Shown here: piece after piece, positions 43,192 to 51,876 of the stretch | Layout of the letters: each line of letters begins with the position of its first letter | How positions within the stretch are numbered: position 1 is the stretch's first letter | Assembly: GCA_013298545.1 (NCBI GenBank) | Contig: JAAFIA010000016.1 | Span: 1-61,296, forward strand | DNA length: 61,296 nucleotides | Direction: 5' to 3' | From: Bacteroidota bacterium | GTDB lineage: Bacteria; Bacteroidota; Bacteroidia; Palsa-965 | Translations under genes and position numbers: made by a program | Notes under the pieces: model-generated | Seen by the model: the letters and a program-made list of their open reading frames with translations, nothing else | What the model was told of the DNA's origin: nothing | The model's database searches: none

Positions 43192-44445
43192 TTAATCGAG
43201 CATGATTTTACGGGTAACGCGTAAGTTTCCTTGACGCACTTCTACAAAATAAACACCCGATGCGCGGCCTGTAAGATCGAGGCGGACTTCGTTTTCGGTC
43301 AGTGCATCGTAGTGCTGACGAATTACTTCTTCGCCGAGCATGTTATACACCATGATGTCGCATTGTTTTACTTGTAATGCCCCAAAACTAACTGTTAATT
43401 TTCCAGTTGTAGGAGACGGGAAAAGGTTGAGCGCAGCAGCCAATGTCAATTCATTAATGCCAACGGGTTGGCAGCCATTGGAGGTAAGCAATGCTGTACG
43501 TGTATTGTTCAGGCAGTTAACCATACGTGTTTTCTGACCTGCTGTAAACATATACATGCAAGCATCATCGGTATAATCCATGTAGTTCATCCACATGATG
43601 CCTGGCGCAGCACCAGTACAAGCATCGGTTTGAACGTTGTTTACAGCAAAGCAGCCGTAATTTTCAGAAGCTTGATTGGGCGTATCGGTAACAAAATCGG
43701 TACCGTTGCAAGCTCCACCATCATCGCCCCAAATATGACGTAAGTTGAGCCAGTGCCCAACTTCGTGTGTAGCTGTACGGCCTTTGTTGTAAGGGGATGT
43801 TGCACCAGTTTTTCCAGTGTATTTGTAGTGAAGCACAACACCATCAACGTTAGCTGGACCGCCAACAATAGAAGAATAGCCTAACAATTGATTGCCTAAA
43901 TCGCAGACCCAGATATTGAGGTATTTATCGCGATCCCAAGCATTTGCACCCCCTGTAGAAGTTGATTTTACGTTGTCGTTGAAACTGAACGAGGCCACAT
44001 TCGTTTGTGTGCGTTCTATTCCTGTTGTTGCATTGCCATTGGCATCGCGCTGTGCGAGGCAAAACTGAATTTCGCAATTTGCGGCAATGCCTTGCCATGC
44101 TGCGGGAACACTTGACGCATCGGCATTGGTCTTGCTGTAATCTTCATTCAATACTTGAAGTTGTTCAAGCAAGCGCGTATCGTTGATGTTTTCGGTAGCA
44201 TTTTGATAAACGACATGGAAAACAACAGGAATGGTTATAACGGCTTGCGGTTGGCCAGCTGGCGCATTGCGTTGGGTTTCCGTTTCAGCATTGTCAATCA
44301 ATTGCTGATATTCGGGATGCAAACGAAGCTGTTCGGTGATGTATTCCGAAGTTGAGCAACGATGAGGATGTTCCTGATTTTGTGCTGCGATTGTTCCAGA
44401 CAAACCTAAGCCAAGAAGCAATGCAGGTAGTAGTTGTTTTTTCAT
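43192..44445 (-). CDS. Secreted M43 (cytophagalysin-type) metalloprotease with T9SS domain
   Basis: A protein of 417 aa from the ATG at 44445 (MKKQLLPALLLGLGLSGTIAAQ signal). Zinc motif HEVGHWLNLRH lies near residues 226-236, and the Met-turn segment MNYMDYTDDACMYMFT near 290, both characteristic of pappalysin/cytophagalysin peptidases. Paired Cys residues around CNGTDFVTDTPNQ are typical. A propeptide-like segment precedes the domain (HRCSTSEYITEQL, with a Cys that could act as switch). The C-terminus is a T9SS domain (LNLFPSPTTGKLTVSFG ... RASGVYFVEVRQ). It is a single-gene transcript with its own terminator. Confidence 0.94.
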   Translation of the reverse strand: MKKQLLPALLLGLGLSGTIAAQNQEHPHRCSTSEYITEQLRLHPEYQQLIDNAETETQRNAPAGQPQAVITIPVVFHVVYQNATENINDTRLLEQLQVLNEDYSKTNADASSVPAAWQGIAANCEIQFCLAQRDANGNATTGIERTQTNVASFSFNDNVKSTSTGGANAWDRDKYLNIWVCDLGNQLLGYSSIVGGPANVDGVVLHYKYTGKTGATSPYNKGRTATHEVGHWLNLRHIWGDDGGACNGTDFVTDTPNQASENYGCFAVNNVQTDACTGAAPGIMWMNYMDYTDDACMYMFTAGQKTRMVNCLNNTRTALLTSNGCQPVGINELTLAAALNLFPSPTTGKLTVSFGALQVKQCDIMVYNMLGEEVIRQHYDALTENEVRLDLTGRASGVYFVEVRQGNLRVTRKIMLD

Positions 44446-44589
44446 GAAGGTTGGTGTTTTGTGCAATTCTGTGATCGCTAAAATAAGAGATTTTATGCAA
44501 TGTCTGATACTTTCTAGCAAATACATGAATTAGCTAGATAAAACCATTTTTTTTGTCGATTATATCACGTAAACAAAGAACTTTACCGG

Positions 44590-44847
44590 ATGAAAAGTAT
44601 TATTCGTGAAGATCTAGAAAACCTAGAAGAATGGTATCGTTTTTATACTACACAGCATAATATCGAAGCCAGAGCAAAATTAGTTTCAGCGCTCGACCGT
44701 CTTCGTTATGAAATCCGTATGGGGGCAAGCATTCATCTAGAATATACCACCGGAATGCCTGAGCCTATGCTCATGCGTGTACTCCAAAACGAAAAAGATT
44801 TAGAACGTTGGGTGGAGTCGCGTTTTATGCGCTTAATAGAAGACTAA
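44590..44847 (+). CDS. Small hypothetical protein
   Basis: A protein of 85 aa: highly charged, helical, no signal peptide. It begins MKSIIREDLENLEEWYRFYTTQ and ends LQNEKDLERWVESRFMRLIED. No family was recognised. It is a stand-alone gene between the divergent M43 protease and the downstream prc, with usual codon use and an in-frame ATG after an AT-rich lead. It could be a small regulatory or adaptor protein; nothing more can be said. Confidence 0.6.
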   Translation: MKSIIREDLENLEEWYRFYTTQHNIEARAKLVSALDRLRYEIRMGASIHLEYTTGMPEPMLMRVLQNEKDLERWVESRFMRLIED

Positions 44848-44955
44848 GCCGGAATAAAAATAGCCACTAATCATGCTTCCTGTCCGGTTAACACATCTTA
44901 ACGAATTTTTCGCATACTTTTTGCATACCTTCGTTTTATACTGCAAATCAAATTT

Positions 44956-47094
44956 ATGAAACGTATTTTCAGAATTACCCTGCTCGCACTTCCGGTCGCC
45001 GTCGGATTATGTGCTTATAGTTTTATCGGAAGCCGTTGTGCTGCCGCTCCGCATCCCGATGCCGGCGAAGCTACCGCGAAAGAAAAAGCAACGATCGATA
45101 TCATGATGACGATTCTTACCAATGGTCATTATCGCCCTGTAAAAGTGAATGATGAATTTTCGCACAAAGTTTTTGATCTCTATGTTGAACGAAATGATTT
45201 CAATAAGAAAATTTTTCAGCAAGCGGATATCGACGAACTGAAAACGAAATTTTACAACGACCTCGATGATCAAGTCGAGAGTCAAGATTTTTCATTCTTC
45301 AATCGAAGTCTTGAAATTTTAAACAAACGCATCGCCGAAGATAAATTGATCTATGCCGATATTCTTGCCAAACCATTCGATTTTTCGGTGAAAGAAAGCA
45401 TCGAACTCGATCCTGAGAAAACTGCTTACGCCAAAGATGATGCGGAAATGAAAGAAAACTGGCGCAAACATTTGAAGTATCAAACGCTCGTTCGTTTCCT
45501 CGATTTGCGTGAAGAACAAGAGAAAGCCAAGAAAGAAAATAAGCCCGATTTCAAAGAAAAATCGGATGCCGAATTAGAAGAGGAAGCGCGTAAAAAAGTA
45601 AAGAAAAGCCAAGACGATATTTTTGAACGCCTCGGTAAAATCGACCGCGATGACCGCATGTCGGTCTATCTCGGAACAATTACCAGCATGTACGATCCGC
45701 ATACCGAATTTTTTCCGCCAAAAGACAAAGAAAATTTCGACATTCAGATGTCTGGTCAATTGGAAGGAATTGGTGCAACCCTTCAAGAAAAAGAAGGCTA
45801 TATCAAAGTAAATGCAATTGTTCCCGGAAGTCCTTCGTGGAAACAAGGGCAACTCAAAGCTGGTGATTTAATCATCAAAGTTGCACAAGGTGATAAAGAA
45901 CCCGTTGATGTTGTGGGTATGAAAATCGACGATGCGATTAAAATGATTCGCGGAAAAAAAGGTACTGAGGTTCGCCTTACGGTTAAGAAGCCTGACGGCG
46001 AAACCATCGTTATTCCAATCATCCGCGATATTGTTATTCTCGAAGAAACATTTGCACAAAGTGCCATCATCGATCAAGACAAAAAAGTAGGCTACATCAA
46101 ATTGCCTTCGTTTTATGCCGATTTTACAAAAGATAAAAGTGCAGGACATAGTTCTGCCGAAGATGTTGCCAAAGAAATTGAAAAACTGAAGAAAGAAAAA
46201 GTAAGCGGCATCATCCTCGATTTGCGCGACAATGGCGGCGGTTCCTTGTATGAAGTCAATAAAATGATTGGTTTGTTTATCCCAGAAGGCCCAGTAGTGC
46301 AAGTAAAATCGCGCGATATGGGAACAAAAGTATATCAGGATGAAGACAAAGGAAAAGTGTTGTACGATGGGCCATTGGTTGTATTGATCAATGAGAACAG
46401 TGCTTCTGCATCAGAGATTCTTGCCGCAGCCATTCAAGATTACAAACGTGGTGTCATTATGGGTTCTTCGGCTTCTTTCGGAAAAGGAACGGTGCAAAAT
46501 TTTGTCGATATGGATAAAATGCTCGATCGTGGGAATATGTCGCTTGCTCCGCTAGGCGCTGTAAAAATTACCATTCAGAAATTTTACCGCATCAATGGTG
46601 GATCAACACAATTGCAAGGTGTTTCTTCCGACATTATTCTACCCGGAATTTACAGTGCGATTGAAACCGGCGAAAAAGATTTGGAATATCCGATGGAGTG
46701 GGATAAAATTCCATCCGCACTTTTTGAAGTATGGAAGAACAAACCCGATTACGAAAAGATCCGCAAAAACAGTTCTGCACGTGTTGCTAAAAATCCGGCT
46801 TTTGGTCTCATCACCGAAAAATCTAATCAGCTCAAACGCGAAAAAGATTTGACAACGGAATCGTTGTATATCGAAGATTTTAAAGCTTCGCGAAGCAAAC
46901 TGGAAGAAGAAAATAAAAAGTTCAAAGCCTTAGAAGAGCCTGTAAAATCAATGCAGGTAAGTTTGTTGCCCGTTGATGTGAAAGCCCTCAATGGCGATAC
47001 CGCAAAGATGGCCCGCCGCACCGATTGGATGGATAAAGTGAAGAAAGATGTATATGTCAGCGAAGCCGCTTATGTGATTCGTGATTTGAAATAG
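44956..47094 (+). CDS. prc: Tail-specific (C-terminal processing) protease Prc
   Basis: A protein of 712 aa, the long S41A Prc form. A signal/anchor spans residues 4-24. A helical N-terminal DUF3340-like region (~45-235) includes DRDDRMSVYLGTITSMYDPHTEFFPP. The PDZ domain is at ~240-330 (GIGATLQEKEGYIKVNAIVPGSP). The peptidase core carries the catalytic Ser in NENSASASEIL near 481 and Lys in SFGKGTVQ near 508. A charged C-terminal helical region follows. Prc trims or degrades periplasmic proteins by their C-terminus. TACCTTCG at 44926-44933 fits the TAnnTTYG promoter element. Confidence 0.95.
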   Translation: MKRIFRITLLALPVAVGLCAYSFIGSRCAAAPHPDAGEATAKEKATIDIMMTILTNGHYRPVKVNDEFSHKVFDLYVERNDFNKKIFQQADIDELKTKFYNDLDDQVESQDFSFFNRSLEILNKRIAEDKLIYADILAKPFDFSVKESIELDPEKTAYAKDDAEMKENWRKHLKYQTLVRFLDLREEQEKAKKENKPDFKEKSDAELEEEARKKVKKSQDDIFERLGKIDRDDRMSVYLGTITSMYDPHTEFFPPKDKENFDIQMSGQLEGIGATLQEKEGYIKVNAIVPGSPSWKQGQLKAGDLIIKVAQGDKEPVDVVGMKIDDAIKMIRGKKGTEVRLTVKKPDGETIVIPIIRDIVILEETFAQSAIIDQDKKVGYIKLPSFYADFTKDKSAGHSSAEDVAKEIEKLKKEKVSGIILDLRDNGGGSLYEVNKMIGLFIPEGPVVQVKSRDMGTKVYQDEDKGKVLYDGPLVVLINENSASASEILAAAIQDYKRGVIMGSSASFGKGTVQNFVDMDKMLDRGNMSLAPLGAVKITIQKFYRINGGSTQLQGVSSDIILPGIYSAIETGEKDLEYPMEWDKIPSALFEVWKNKPDYEKIRKNSSARVAKNPAFGLITEKSNQLKREKDLTTESLYIEDFKASRSKLEEENKKFKALEEPVKSMQVSLLPVDVKALNGDTAKMARRTDWMDKVKKDVYVSEAAYVIRDLK

Positions 47095-47113
47095 ATTTTT
47101 TCGGAATGAAGTA

Positions 47114-47149
47114 AAAGCGTCATGCAGTAATTCTGTATGACGCTTTTTT
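47114..47149 (+). terminator. Intrinsic terminator of prc
   Basis: AAAGCGTCAT (47114-47123) pairs with ATGACGCTTT (47137-47146), followed by TTT. Confidence 0.82.
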
Positions 47150-47184
47150 GCAGATAATCCAAATGTTTGATTATCCATCTTTTT

Positions 47185-47216
47185 TTTGTTTGAATAGCTA
47201 ACTTTTTGTATATTTG
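47185..47216 (+). promoter_or_regulatory. Consensus Bacteroidota promoter of Panacea toxin-antitoxin operon
   Basis: TTTG (47185-47188), 20 bp, then TATATTTG (47209-47216), with the ATG at 47231, so the leader would be only about 8-10 nt. This is a full match to TTTG-N19/20-TAnnTTTG. Confidence 0.65.
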
Positions 47217-47230
47217 TAAAAAATAGAGCT

Positions 47231-48028
47231 ATGTCATCTTTAATGAATAACCAAAAAATTGGTTCTCGTTTGTCGAAACTACGTGAGCATCATGGCTATT
47301 CGCAAGCTGATGTTGCGAAACGATTGAAGATAGCCCGACCAGCATACACTCAACTTGAGTTAGGAAAGCGATCTATTCAAGTCAATGAACTTATTGCGAT
47401 TTCTAATTTGTATAAAATTTCAATCGATCAATTTCTTGCTCCAGATTTTCAATTGGATATTGAACTGCCAACTGCCAAAGAATCAAAACAAGAAAAGCAA
47501 GAACTTCGTATATCATTGCCAAAGCTGCAAGTTGAGAAGTTTAAACAAATTCTACTTTATATTCTTGAACGATGCGCAGCAAAGCCAAATTTTGGAGAGA
47601 CCTTGCTTTATAAGTTGCTATATTTTAGCGACTTTAATTATTACGAATTGTATGAAGAGCATTTGACGGGTGCTGAATATCGTAAGCTACAGTTTGGTCC
47701 TGTACCACAAAAAATGAATCTGATCATTGAGCAAATGAAAGCCAATCAACAATTGGATTGCTATTTAACTAAAAGCCACATCTATGATCAGAAAAGATAT
47801 ATTCCTCTTGTACACGCTGATATTTCTTTGTTAAAAGCAACAGAAAAAGAAGTCATTGATCGTGTGATTGATCAATATTCTGATTGGACAGCCAAAGCGA
47901 TTAGTGAGTATTCGCATAAAGATATTCCCTGGGCAGTTACCACGATAAATGAAGTTATTGATTATGAATTGGCTTTGTACCGTGAAAGTCCATACACCGT
48001 TAGAATGTATAAAGAGGAGGATGTATGA
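47231..48028 (+). CDS. HTH-Panacea (SocA/DUF4065-type) antitoxin
   Basis: A protein of 265 aa. An XRE-family helix-turn-helix at about 9-62 (IGSRLSKLREHHGYSQADVAKRL ... LELGKRSIQVNELIAISNLYKI) would autoregulate the operon. The Panacea (DUF4065/SocA-like) domain at about 110-250 shows LLYKLLYFSDFNYYELYEEHLTGAEYRKLQFGPVPQ and the trailing DWTAKAISEYSHKDIPW. Panacea domains neutralise varied toxins. The stop overlaps the ATG of a RelE/ParE-like gene by 4 bp, giving the usual antitoxin-toxin layout. Confidence 0.88.
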   Translation: MSSLMNNQKIGSRLSKLREHHGYSQADVAKRLKIARPAYTQLELGKRSIQVNELIAISNLYKISIDQFLAPDFQLDIELPTAKESKQEKQELRISLPKLQVEKFKQILLYILERCAAKPNFGETLLYKLLYFSDFNYYELYEEHLTGAEYRKLQFGPVPQKMNLIIEQMKANQQLDCYLTKSHIYDQKRYIPLVHADISLLKATEKEVIDRVIDQYSDWTAKAISEYSHKDIPWAVTTINEVIDYELALYRESPYTVRMYKEEDV

Positions 48029-48369
48029 AATTTGACTACTTGAAAGAATACCTTAAAGATTTGAAATCGCTTTCGAAGAAGTACAAAAGCTTGCCAGATG
48101 ATATGAAAGTTGTTGAGAAAATCCTTGCAACTTTTCCCGATGCACGACCACCATTTAGTTTTGAATTAGATGGTTTACGCATCAAAGAATGCATTATTAA
48201 AGTGAAGAAAATTGCCTGTAAAAGTTTAAAAGGCAAAGGTGTGAATACTGGACTTCGGTTGATCTACGCTTATTTCGCATTAGAAAAACGCATTGTATTT
48301 ATAGAGCTTTATCAGAAATCGGATAAGCCGAATGAAGATCGAGGTCGGATTATTGAAAACTTTAAATAG
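48025..48369 (+). CDS. RelE/ParE-like toxin paired with Panacea antitoxin
   Basis: A protein of 114 aa. The N-terminal helices YLKEYLKDLKSLSKKYKSLPDDMKVVEKIL, then CIIKVKKIACKSLKGKGVNTGLRLIYAYFALEKRIVFIELYQKSDK, follow the RelE/ParE/HigB pattern of helices and antiparallel strands ending in an 'IELYqKsdK' strand. It is basic, as expected for a ribosome-directed toxin. ATGA overlap with the antitoxin gene means coupled translation. The strong terminator follows 23 bp later. Confidence 0.82.
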   Translation: MKFDYLKEYLKDLKSLSKKYKSLPDDMKVVEKILATFPDARPPFSFELDGLRIKECIIKVKKIACKSLKGKGVNTGLRLIYAYFALEKRIVFIELYQKSDKPNEDRGRIIENFK

Positions 48370-48391
48370 TAAAAGGAGGAATGACAAAACA

Positions 48392-48428
48392 AAAAAGCCC
48401 TGCTGAAATTTTTCGGCAGGGCTTTTTA
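48392..48428. terminator. Bidirectional terminator
   Basis: AAAAAGCCCTGC (48392-48403) pairs with GCAGGGCTTTTT (48416-48427). A GAA/TTC extension into the loop makes a long stem, with A/T runs on both sides. It ends the toxin operon and the convergent dioxygenase gene. Confidence 0.82.
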
Positions 48429-48446
48429 ATGTTGGGTGTGTTGAGC

Positions 48447-49316
48447 TTACCCCAATTTCACGCACCGCATACTGATACTCCCCAAATCAAACCCTTCATA
48501 AATATGCGTCGCTGCTTCCTCTTTTTCTTGCAAACCGAGTGTGTAAAGCAATGGCAAATAATGGTCATTGGTTGGTACGGACAAGCGCGCTGCTTTTCCT
48601 AAATTCTCGTAGCTAATTAATTCACTGTGCTTTCGGTTGTCGATGCGCGTTTTTACGGCGGTATCAAATTCGAGCGCCCAATCCATGGTTGCCGGATTCG
48701 GGTTTTGAAAATCAAGACGGCCTAAATTGTGAACGATATTTCCACTTCCAATAATTAAAATTCCTTTTCGACGCAAAGCATTTAATTCTTGCGCCAGTTC
48801 GTAATGCCATTGTGGCGATTTGGTGTAATCAATGCTCAATTGAAAAACTGGAATACCAGCATCGGGCCACAAATGTTTCAATATCGTCCACGCACCATGA
48901 TCGAGGCCCATGTGCGCATCGGTTTGTACTTGCGTTTTGGTAATGTGCGATTTGACAAATTCGGCAGCCGTTGGATCGCCCTTGGCCGGATATTTTACTT
49001 GCGATAATTCGGGCGGAAAACCTCCAAAATCGTAAATCGTTTCTGGATTTGGAGCAACCGATACACGTGTACCCGATGTCAGCCAATGGGCTGAGATAAC
49101 CAATGCTGCACGTGGTTTCGGAAGTGCAACTCCTACACGCGTTAAGGTTTGTGTAAAGGGATTGTCGTACAACGCATTCATCGGATTACCATGACCAATA
49201 AAAAACGCTGGCATTTTATCAGTTGTAGAAAGTTCATCCGTGATTTTCTTGAAACCACTCAGTTGCATAGCGATTGTTCCGAAGGTTAGTGCTGATAAAA
49301 AATGACGACGATCCAT
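48447..49316 (-). CDS. DODA-type 4,5-extradiol dioxygenase with Tat-like signal
   Basis: A protein of 289 aa from the ATG at 49316 (MDRRHFLSALTFG), giving a twin-arginine-type N-terminus. The family core is complete: FFIGHGNPMNAL (H42), LVISAHW (H77), GLDHGAWTILKHLWPDA, and GSGNIVHNLGRL. The 4,5-DOPA dioxygenase family opens catechol rings with a zinc or iron ion. Export through Tat is less usual, since the E. coli homologue is cytoplasmic. The upstream NTF2-like gene is 60 bp away with a long hairpin between them. Confidence 0.9.
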   Translation of the reverse strand: MDRRHFLSALTFGTIAMQLSGFKKITDELSTTDKMPAFFIGHGNPMNALYDNPFTQTLTRVGVALPKPRAALVISAHWLTSGTRVSVAPNPETIYDFGGFPPELSQVKYPAKGDPTAAEFVKSHITKTQVQTDAHMGLDHGAWTILKHLWPDAGIPVFQLSIDYTKSPQWHYELAQELNALRRKGILIIGSGNIVHNLGRLDFQNPNPATMDWALEFDTAVKTRIDNRKHSELISYENLGKAARLSVPTNDHYLPLLYTLGLQEKEEAATHIYEGFDLGSISMRCVKLG

Positions 49317-49332
49317 GATGACTCCTGTTGTG

Positions 49333-49370
49333 TTCAGCATGATTCCGTTGGGTAACGGAATCATGCTGAA
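49333..49370. repeat. Perfect 17-bp intercistronic hairpin
   Basis: TTCAGCATGATTCCGTT (49333-49349) and AACGGAATCATGCTGAA (49354-49370) form a perfect stem around a 4-base loop. No T-run follows on the minus strand, so it is better read as an mRNA stabilising hairpin or an operator than as a terminator. Confidence 0.8.
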
Positions 49371-49376
49371 ACAATA

Positions 49377-49724
49377 TTAATACAAGAAACGCTCAGAAAC
49401 AATTTTACCGTCTTTCCAACGCTGAACAGCCACTTGCGTAACTTTCACCGCACCGTATTCTTTATGTGTATAATCCATTGTACTTTCAATACAAGCCGTA
49501 TCGCCGCTCACTAATACTTGACCAAGCGAAGCACCACGAAATTCTGTAATATTTCCAAAAAAATCAAGCTCACGCTGACGGTTTGCTGCTTTGCCAACAG
49601 TTGGTGGCATATCGTTTTCTTGCATCACGACATTTTCGTCGTAATATTTTTCGAAGGCATCCATTGCCTGGCCCGACAATACCATTTGGTAAAGTTCGTT
49701 GACCGATTCTTTGATGTTGCTCAT
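49377..49724 (-). CDS. NTF2-like/SnoaL-fold protein
   Basis: A protein of 115 aa. It has the NTF2-like pattern: an N-terminal helix with MVLSGQAMDAFEKYYDENVVMQEND, then a helix RQRELDFFGNI, and final strands VKVTQVAVQRWKDGKIVSERFLY. The fold makes a small-molecule pocket used in isomerases, cyclases and binding proteins. No catalytic residues can be assigned. It lies upstream of the DODA gene and may be cotranscribed with it. Confidence 0.85.
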   Translation of the reverse strand: MSNIKESVNELYQMVLSGQAMDAFEKYYDENVVMQENDMPPTVGKAANRQRELDFFGNITEFRGASLGQVLVSGDTACIESTMDYTHKEYGAVKVTQVAVQRWKDGKIVSERFLY

Positions 49725-49823
49725 TGTGCTTTGTTTTTAAATGTTTTAGCAAATATATGTAAATACATTTAATGTATATACATATAATTAAAAATATTTT
49801 TTGCTGATCAGTAATTTGTTCAA

Positions 49824-51422
49824 TTAAAGTAGTGATTTGGCAATGCGATGCGCATTCGCCATGAGCGAAAGTGTAAGCCCTTTGGCGGGCAAAAAGGTCA
49901 TCCCAGAACCATCGGCAACATAAACAGATTTTGTGCCGTACAGCAAACCATTCGATGCCAGCGAAAAAGGTTTTTCTTGAGACGAGTAGGGAAGCGCTCC
50001 TGCATAATGGATACTCGAGCCATGCCCAGGATGCACCACCTTTAATTTCCAAGCACCTATTTTGCGAAGTGCTTGCGCATAGATTTTTTCGCGCGCTTCT
50101 GTGTGCGCTTGTTGCGCTGCGCTGCGAACGTAGGAAACGGCAAGCAAATCGGCTGTTGGTGAAGCTGTGCTTTTTTGCAACGTTAAAAATTGTCCGTCGC
50201 TGAATTTTTCTGGATGATGAATGCCTGCAATCAGCATGGCTGGAAGTATGTATTGCAATACCGTTCGTGCATCGCGGGTATTGAGCGGTGTTTCGCGAAT
50301 GAGACGAAACAACAAGAGCGAACGATACGAATAAATAGAAGCCATCGCCACATCGTCATGCCGTTTTCCCGCATCATGAAACAAGGCAAGCTGTGCGAAA
50401 CCGATATTTTTTTCAGGCATCGATTTTCCAAAACGTGCTGGAATGATGCAAGGCATATAGGTATAGGGATTGCAAAGGATTGGAAGTTTCGCATCAAAAC
50501 CTCCAGCTATTGATCGCATCACGATGCGTGCTGTTCCCAATACGCCTGGCGCAAGTACCAATCGTTTGCACAGAAAAACTTTCGATTCTCCAGTTTCTAA
50601 GTGTTGTGCAACAACATCAACGCCCGATTCATTTTCCGAAAAGTGTGTAACAAGCCATCCACCTTCGTAAGAAAAATTAGCATGTTTTTTTAAAGCATCA
50701 ATGGTTATCCACGGACGATAGGCGGCTTGTTCCGCGTCGTCATAAAAATCCATATCGCGAAGACGTGTCGCTTTTCGGTTGTCTTTATCTGCTGTTAACA
50801 AGGCAAGACAAGGACGGCCTAGAAAAAATCCGTTTTTATTTAAAGACTCTTTTTTGCCAGCATATTTTTTCAATAAAAAACTTGCGGTATCATCTGTCGG
50901 TGTGGCTTGTTGAATGCCTGCAATAAAACTGCTTGTATAATTCCGTGCATCATCGTTTGCACCAGAAAGCCCGATCCGATCGGCTACCGTTTGATAGGCT
51001 TCGCGCATTTCGGCTACGGGCAATCCGGCAAGATTCATTTCGGTTTCAGAAAACACACAAGAGCCTAAGCCCCAGCCACCACCCAAACCGCCATACGCCA
51101 AACTTTCCATCGGCGAAAACGTTTCGGAAAGCAAGGGTAAAAATTTTTCTACTTCAGCAATTAAGTGTTGACGGCCCGGTGTCAATTGCGCACCCGTTCC
51201 GATTTCGTCTTGTGGAAGCGATTCGAATTTTTTTCCTAAAAACGTTTCGTGTTGCGCTTCGCTCGTAGTGCGTTGTTGAATAAATGCCGTAGGATCGGAT
51301 TGGTGCTCGTTTGTTTTTCCACCATCGAGCATAAGCACTTGCACACCTTTCTCGACAAGTGTTTGCGCAGCCATTGCACCTGTGCAACCAGAACCAACAA
51401 CAAGAACATCAACCCGATTCAT
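49824..51422 (-). CDS. GMC-family FAD-dependent oxidoreductase
   Basis: A protein of 532 aa. The FAD dinucleotide-binding motif is VVGSGCTGAMAAQTLVEKG (residues 8-26). The mid-region LVLAPGVLGTARIVMRS is the usual 'AGA..sp..Ll.SGI' analogue. The C-terminal GMC signature is HPGHGSSIHYAGALP, then GLLYGTKSVYVADGSGMTFLPAKG. GMC enzymes oxidise alcohols, sugars or related compounds. There is no signal peptide. The gene starts 6 bp after mazG. A partner gluconate-dehydrogenase-like subunit is not present. Confidence 0.9.
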   Translation of the reverse strand: MNRVDVLVVGSGCTGAMAAQTLVEKGVQVLMLDGGKTNEHQSDPTAFIQQRTTSEAQHETFLGKKFESLPQDEIGTGAQLTPGRQHLIAEVEKFLPLLSETFSPMESLAYGGLGGGWGLGSCVFSETEMNLAGLPVAEMREAYQTVADRIGLSGANDDARNYTSSFIAGIQQATPTDDTASFLLKKYAGKKESLNKNGFFLGRPCLALLTADKDNRKATRLRDMDFYDDAEQAAYRPWITIDALKKHANFSYEGGWLVTHFSENESGVDVVAQHLETGESKVFLCKRLVLAPGVLGTARIVMRSIAGGFDAKLPILCNPYTYMPCIIPARFGKSMPEKNIGFAQLALFHDAGKRHDDVAMASIYSYRSLLLFRLIRETPLNTRDARTVLQYILPAMLIAGIHHPEKFSDGQFLTLQKSTASPTADLLAVSYVRSAAQQAHTEAREKIYAQALRKIGAWKLKVVHPGHGSSIHYAGALPYSSQEKPFSLASNGLLYGTKSVYVADGSGMTFLPAKGLTLSLMANAHRIAKSLL

Positions 51423-51428
51423 AAATAG

Positions 51429-51767
51429 TTAAATCAGTTTTTCATTGTTGCGGTGGCGGTCTGCATCGCGTTTGGTTTTCTTCTCCAAATTGCGCGCAAG
51501 CGATTCCGTCAGATCAACACCCGTTTGGTTTGCTAGACAAATCAATACAAATAAAACATCGGCCATTTCGTCGCCAAGATCATGCGCCTTATCCGATTCT
51601 TTAAACGATTGTTCACCATATTTTCTCGCCATGATGCGCGCCACTTCACCCACTTCTTCCATCAAAATTGCGGTGTTGGTGAGTTCATTGTAATACCGCA
51701 CACCATACGTTTTGATCCATTGATCAACTGTTTCCTGTGCTTGTGCGAGTGTGAGTGAAGGTGCCAT
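51429..51767 (-). CDS. MazG-like nucleotide pyrophosphohydrolase
   Basis: A protein of 112 aa. The all-alpha NTP pyrophosphatase motif is LMEEVGEVARIMARKYGEQ at about 35-53 and DLGDEMADVLFVLICLAN at about 63-80, giving the EExxE...ExxD metal site. This is the single-domain form, close to YpjD-type enzymes rather than full MazG. It would remove non-canonical or excess NTPs in the cytoplasm. It is transcribed with the GMC oxidoreductase and divergent from the ABC permease gene. Confidence 0.92.
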   Translation of the reverse strand: MAPSLTLAQAQETVDQWIKTYGVRYYNELTNTAILMEEVGEVARIMARKYGEQSFKESDKAHDLGDEMADVLFVLICLANQTGVDLTESLARNLEKKTKRDADRHRNNEKLI

Positions 51768-51864
51768 TGGTCAATTTTTAAAAATGCGTTTGCAATATCG
51801 TGATTTTATTTTGCTGTATGTGCAAGGAAAGTTGCCCAAGCCTTTAAACAGCTTCGGAAAAGGG

Positions 51865-51872
51865 TATATTTG
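51865..51872 (+). promoter_or_regulatory. TAnnTTTG element 4 bp before ABC permease ATG
   Basis: TATATTTG ends at 51872 and the ATG begins at 51877. If this is the -7 element, transcription starts at or just inside the start codon, so the mRNA would be leaderless. Confidence 0.45.
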
Positions 51873-51876
51873 CAGT

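Noticed and set aside
48381-48602. 73-codon frame running through the terminator after the Panacea toxin gene
   Set aside because: Its first third is the terminator hairpin itself, and the rest is antisense to the dioxygenase gene.
49333-49370. The 17-bp hairpin as an intrinsic terminator
   Set aside because: No T-run follows on either strand within the expected distance.
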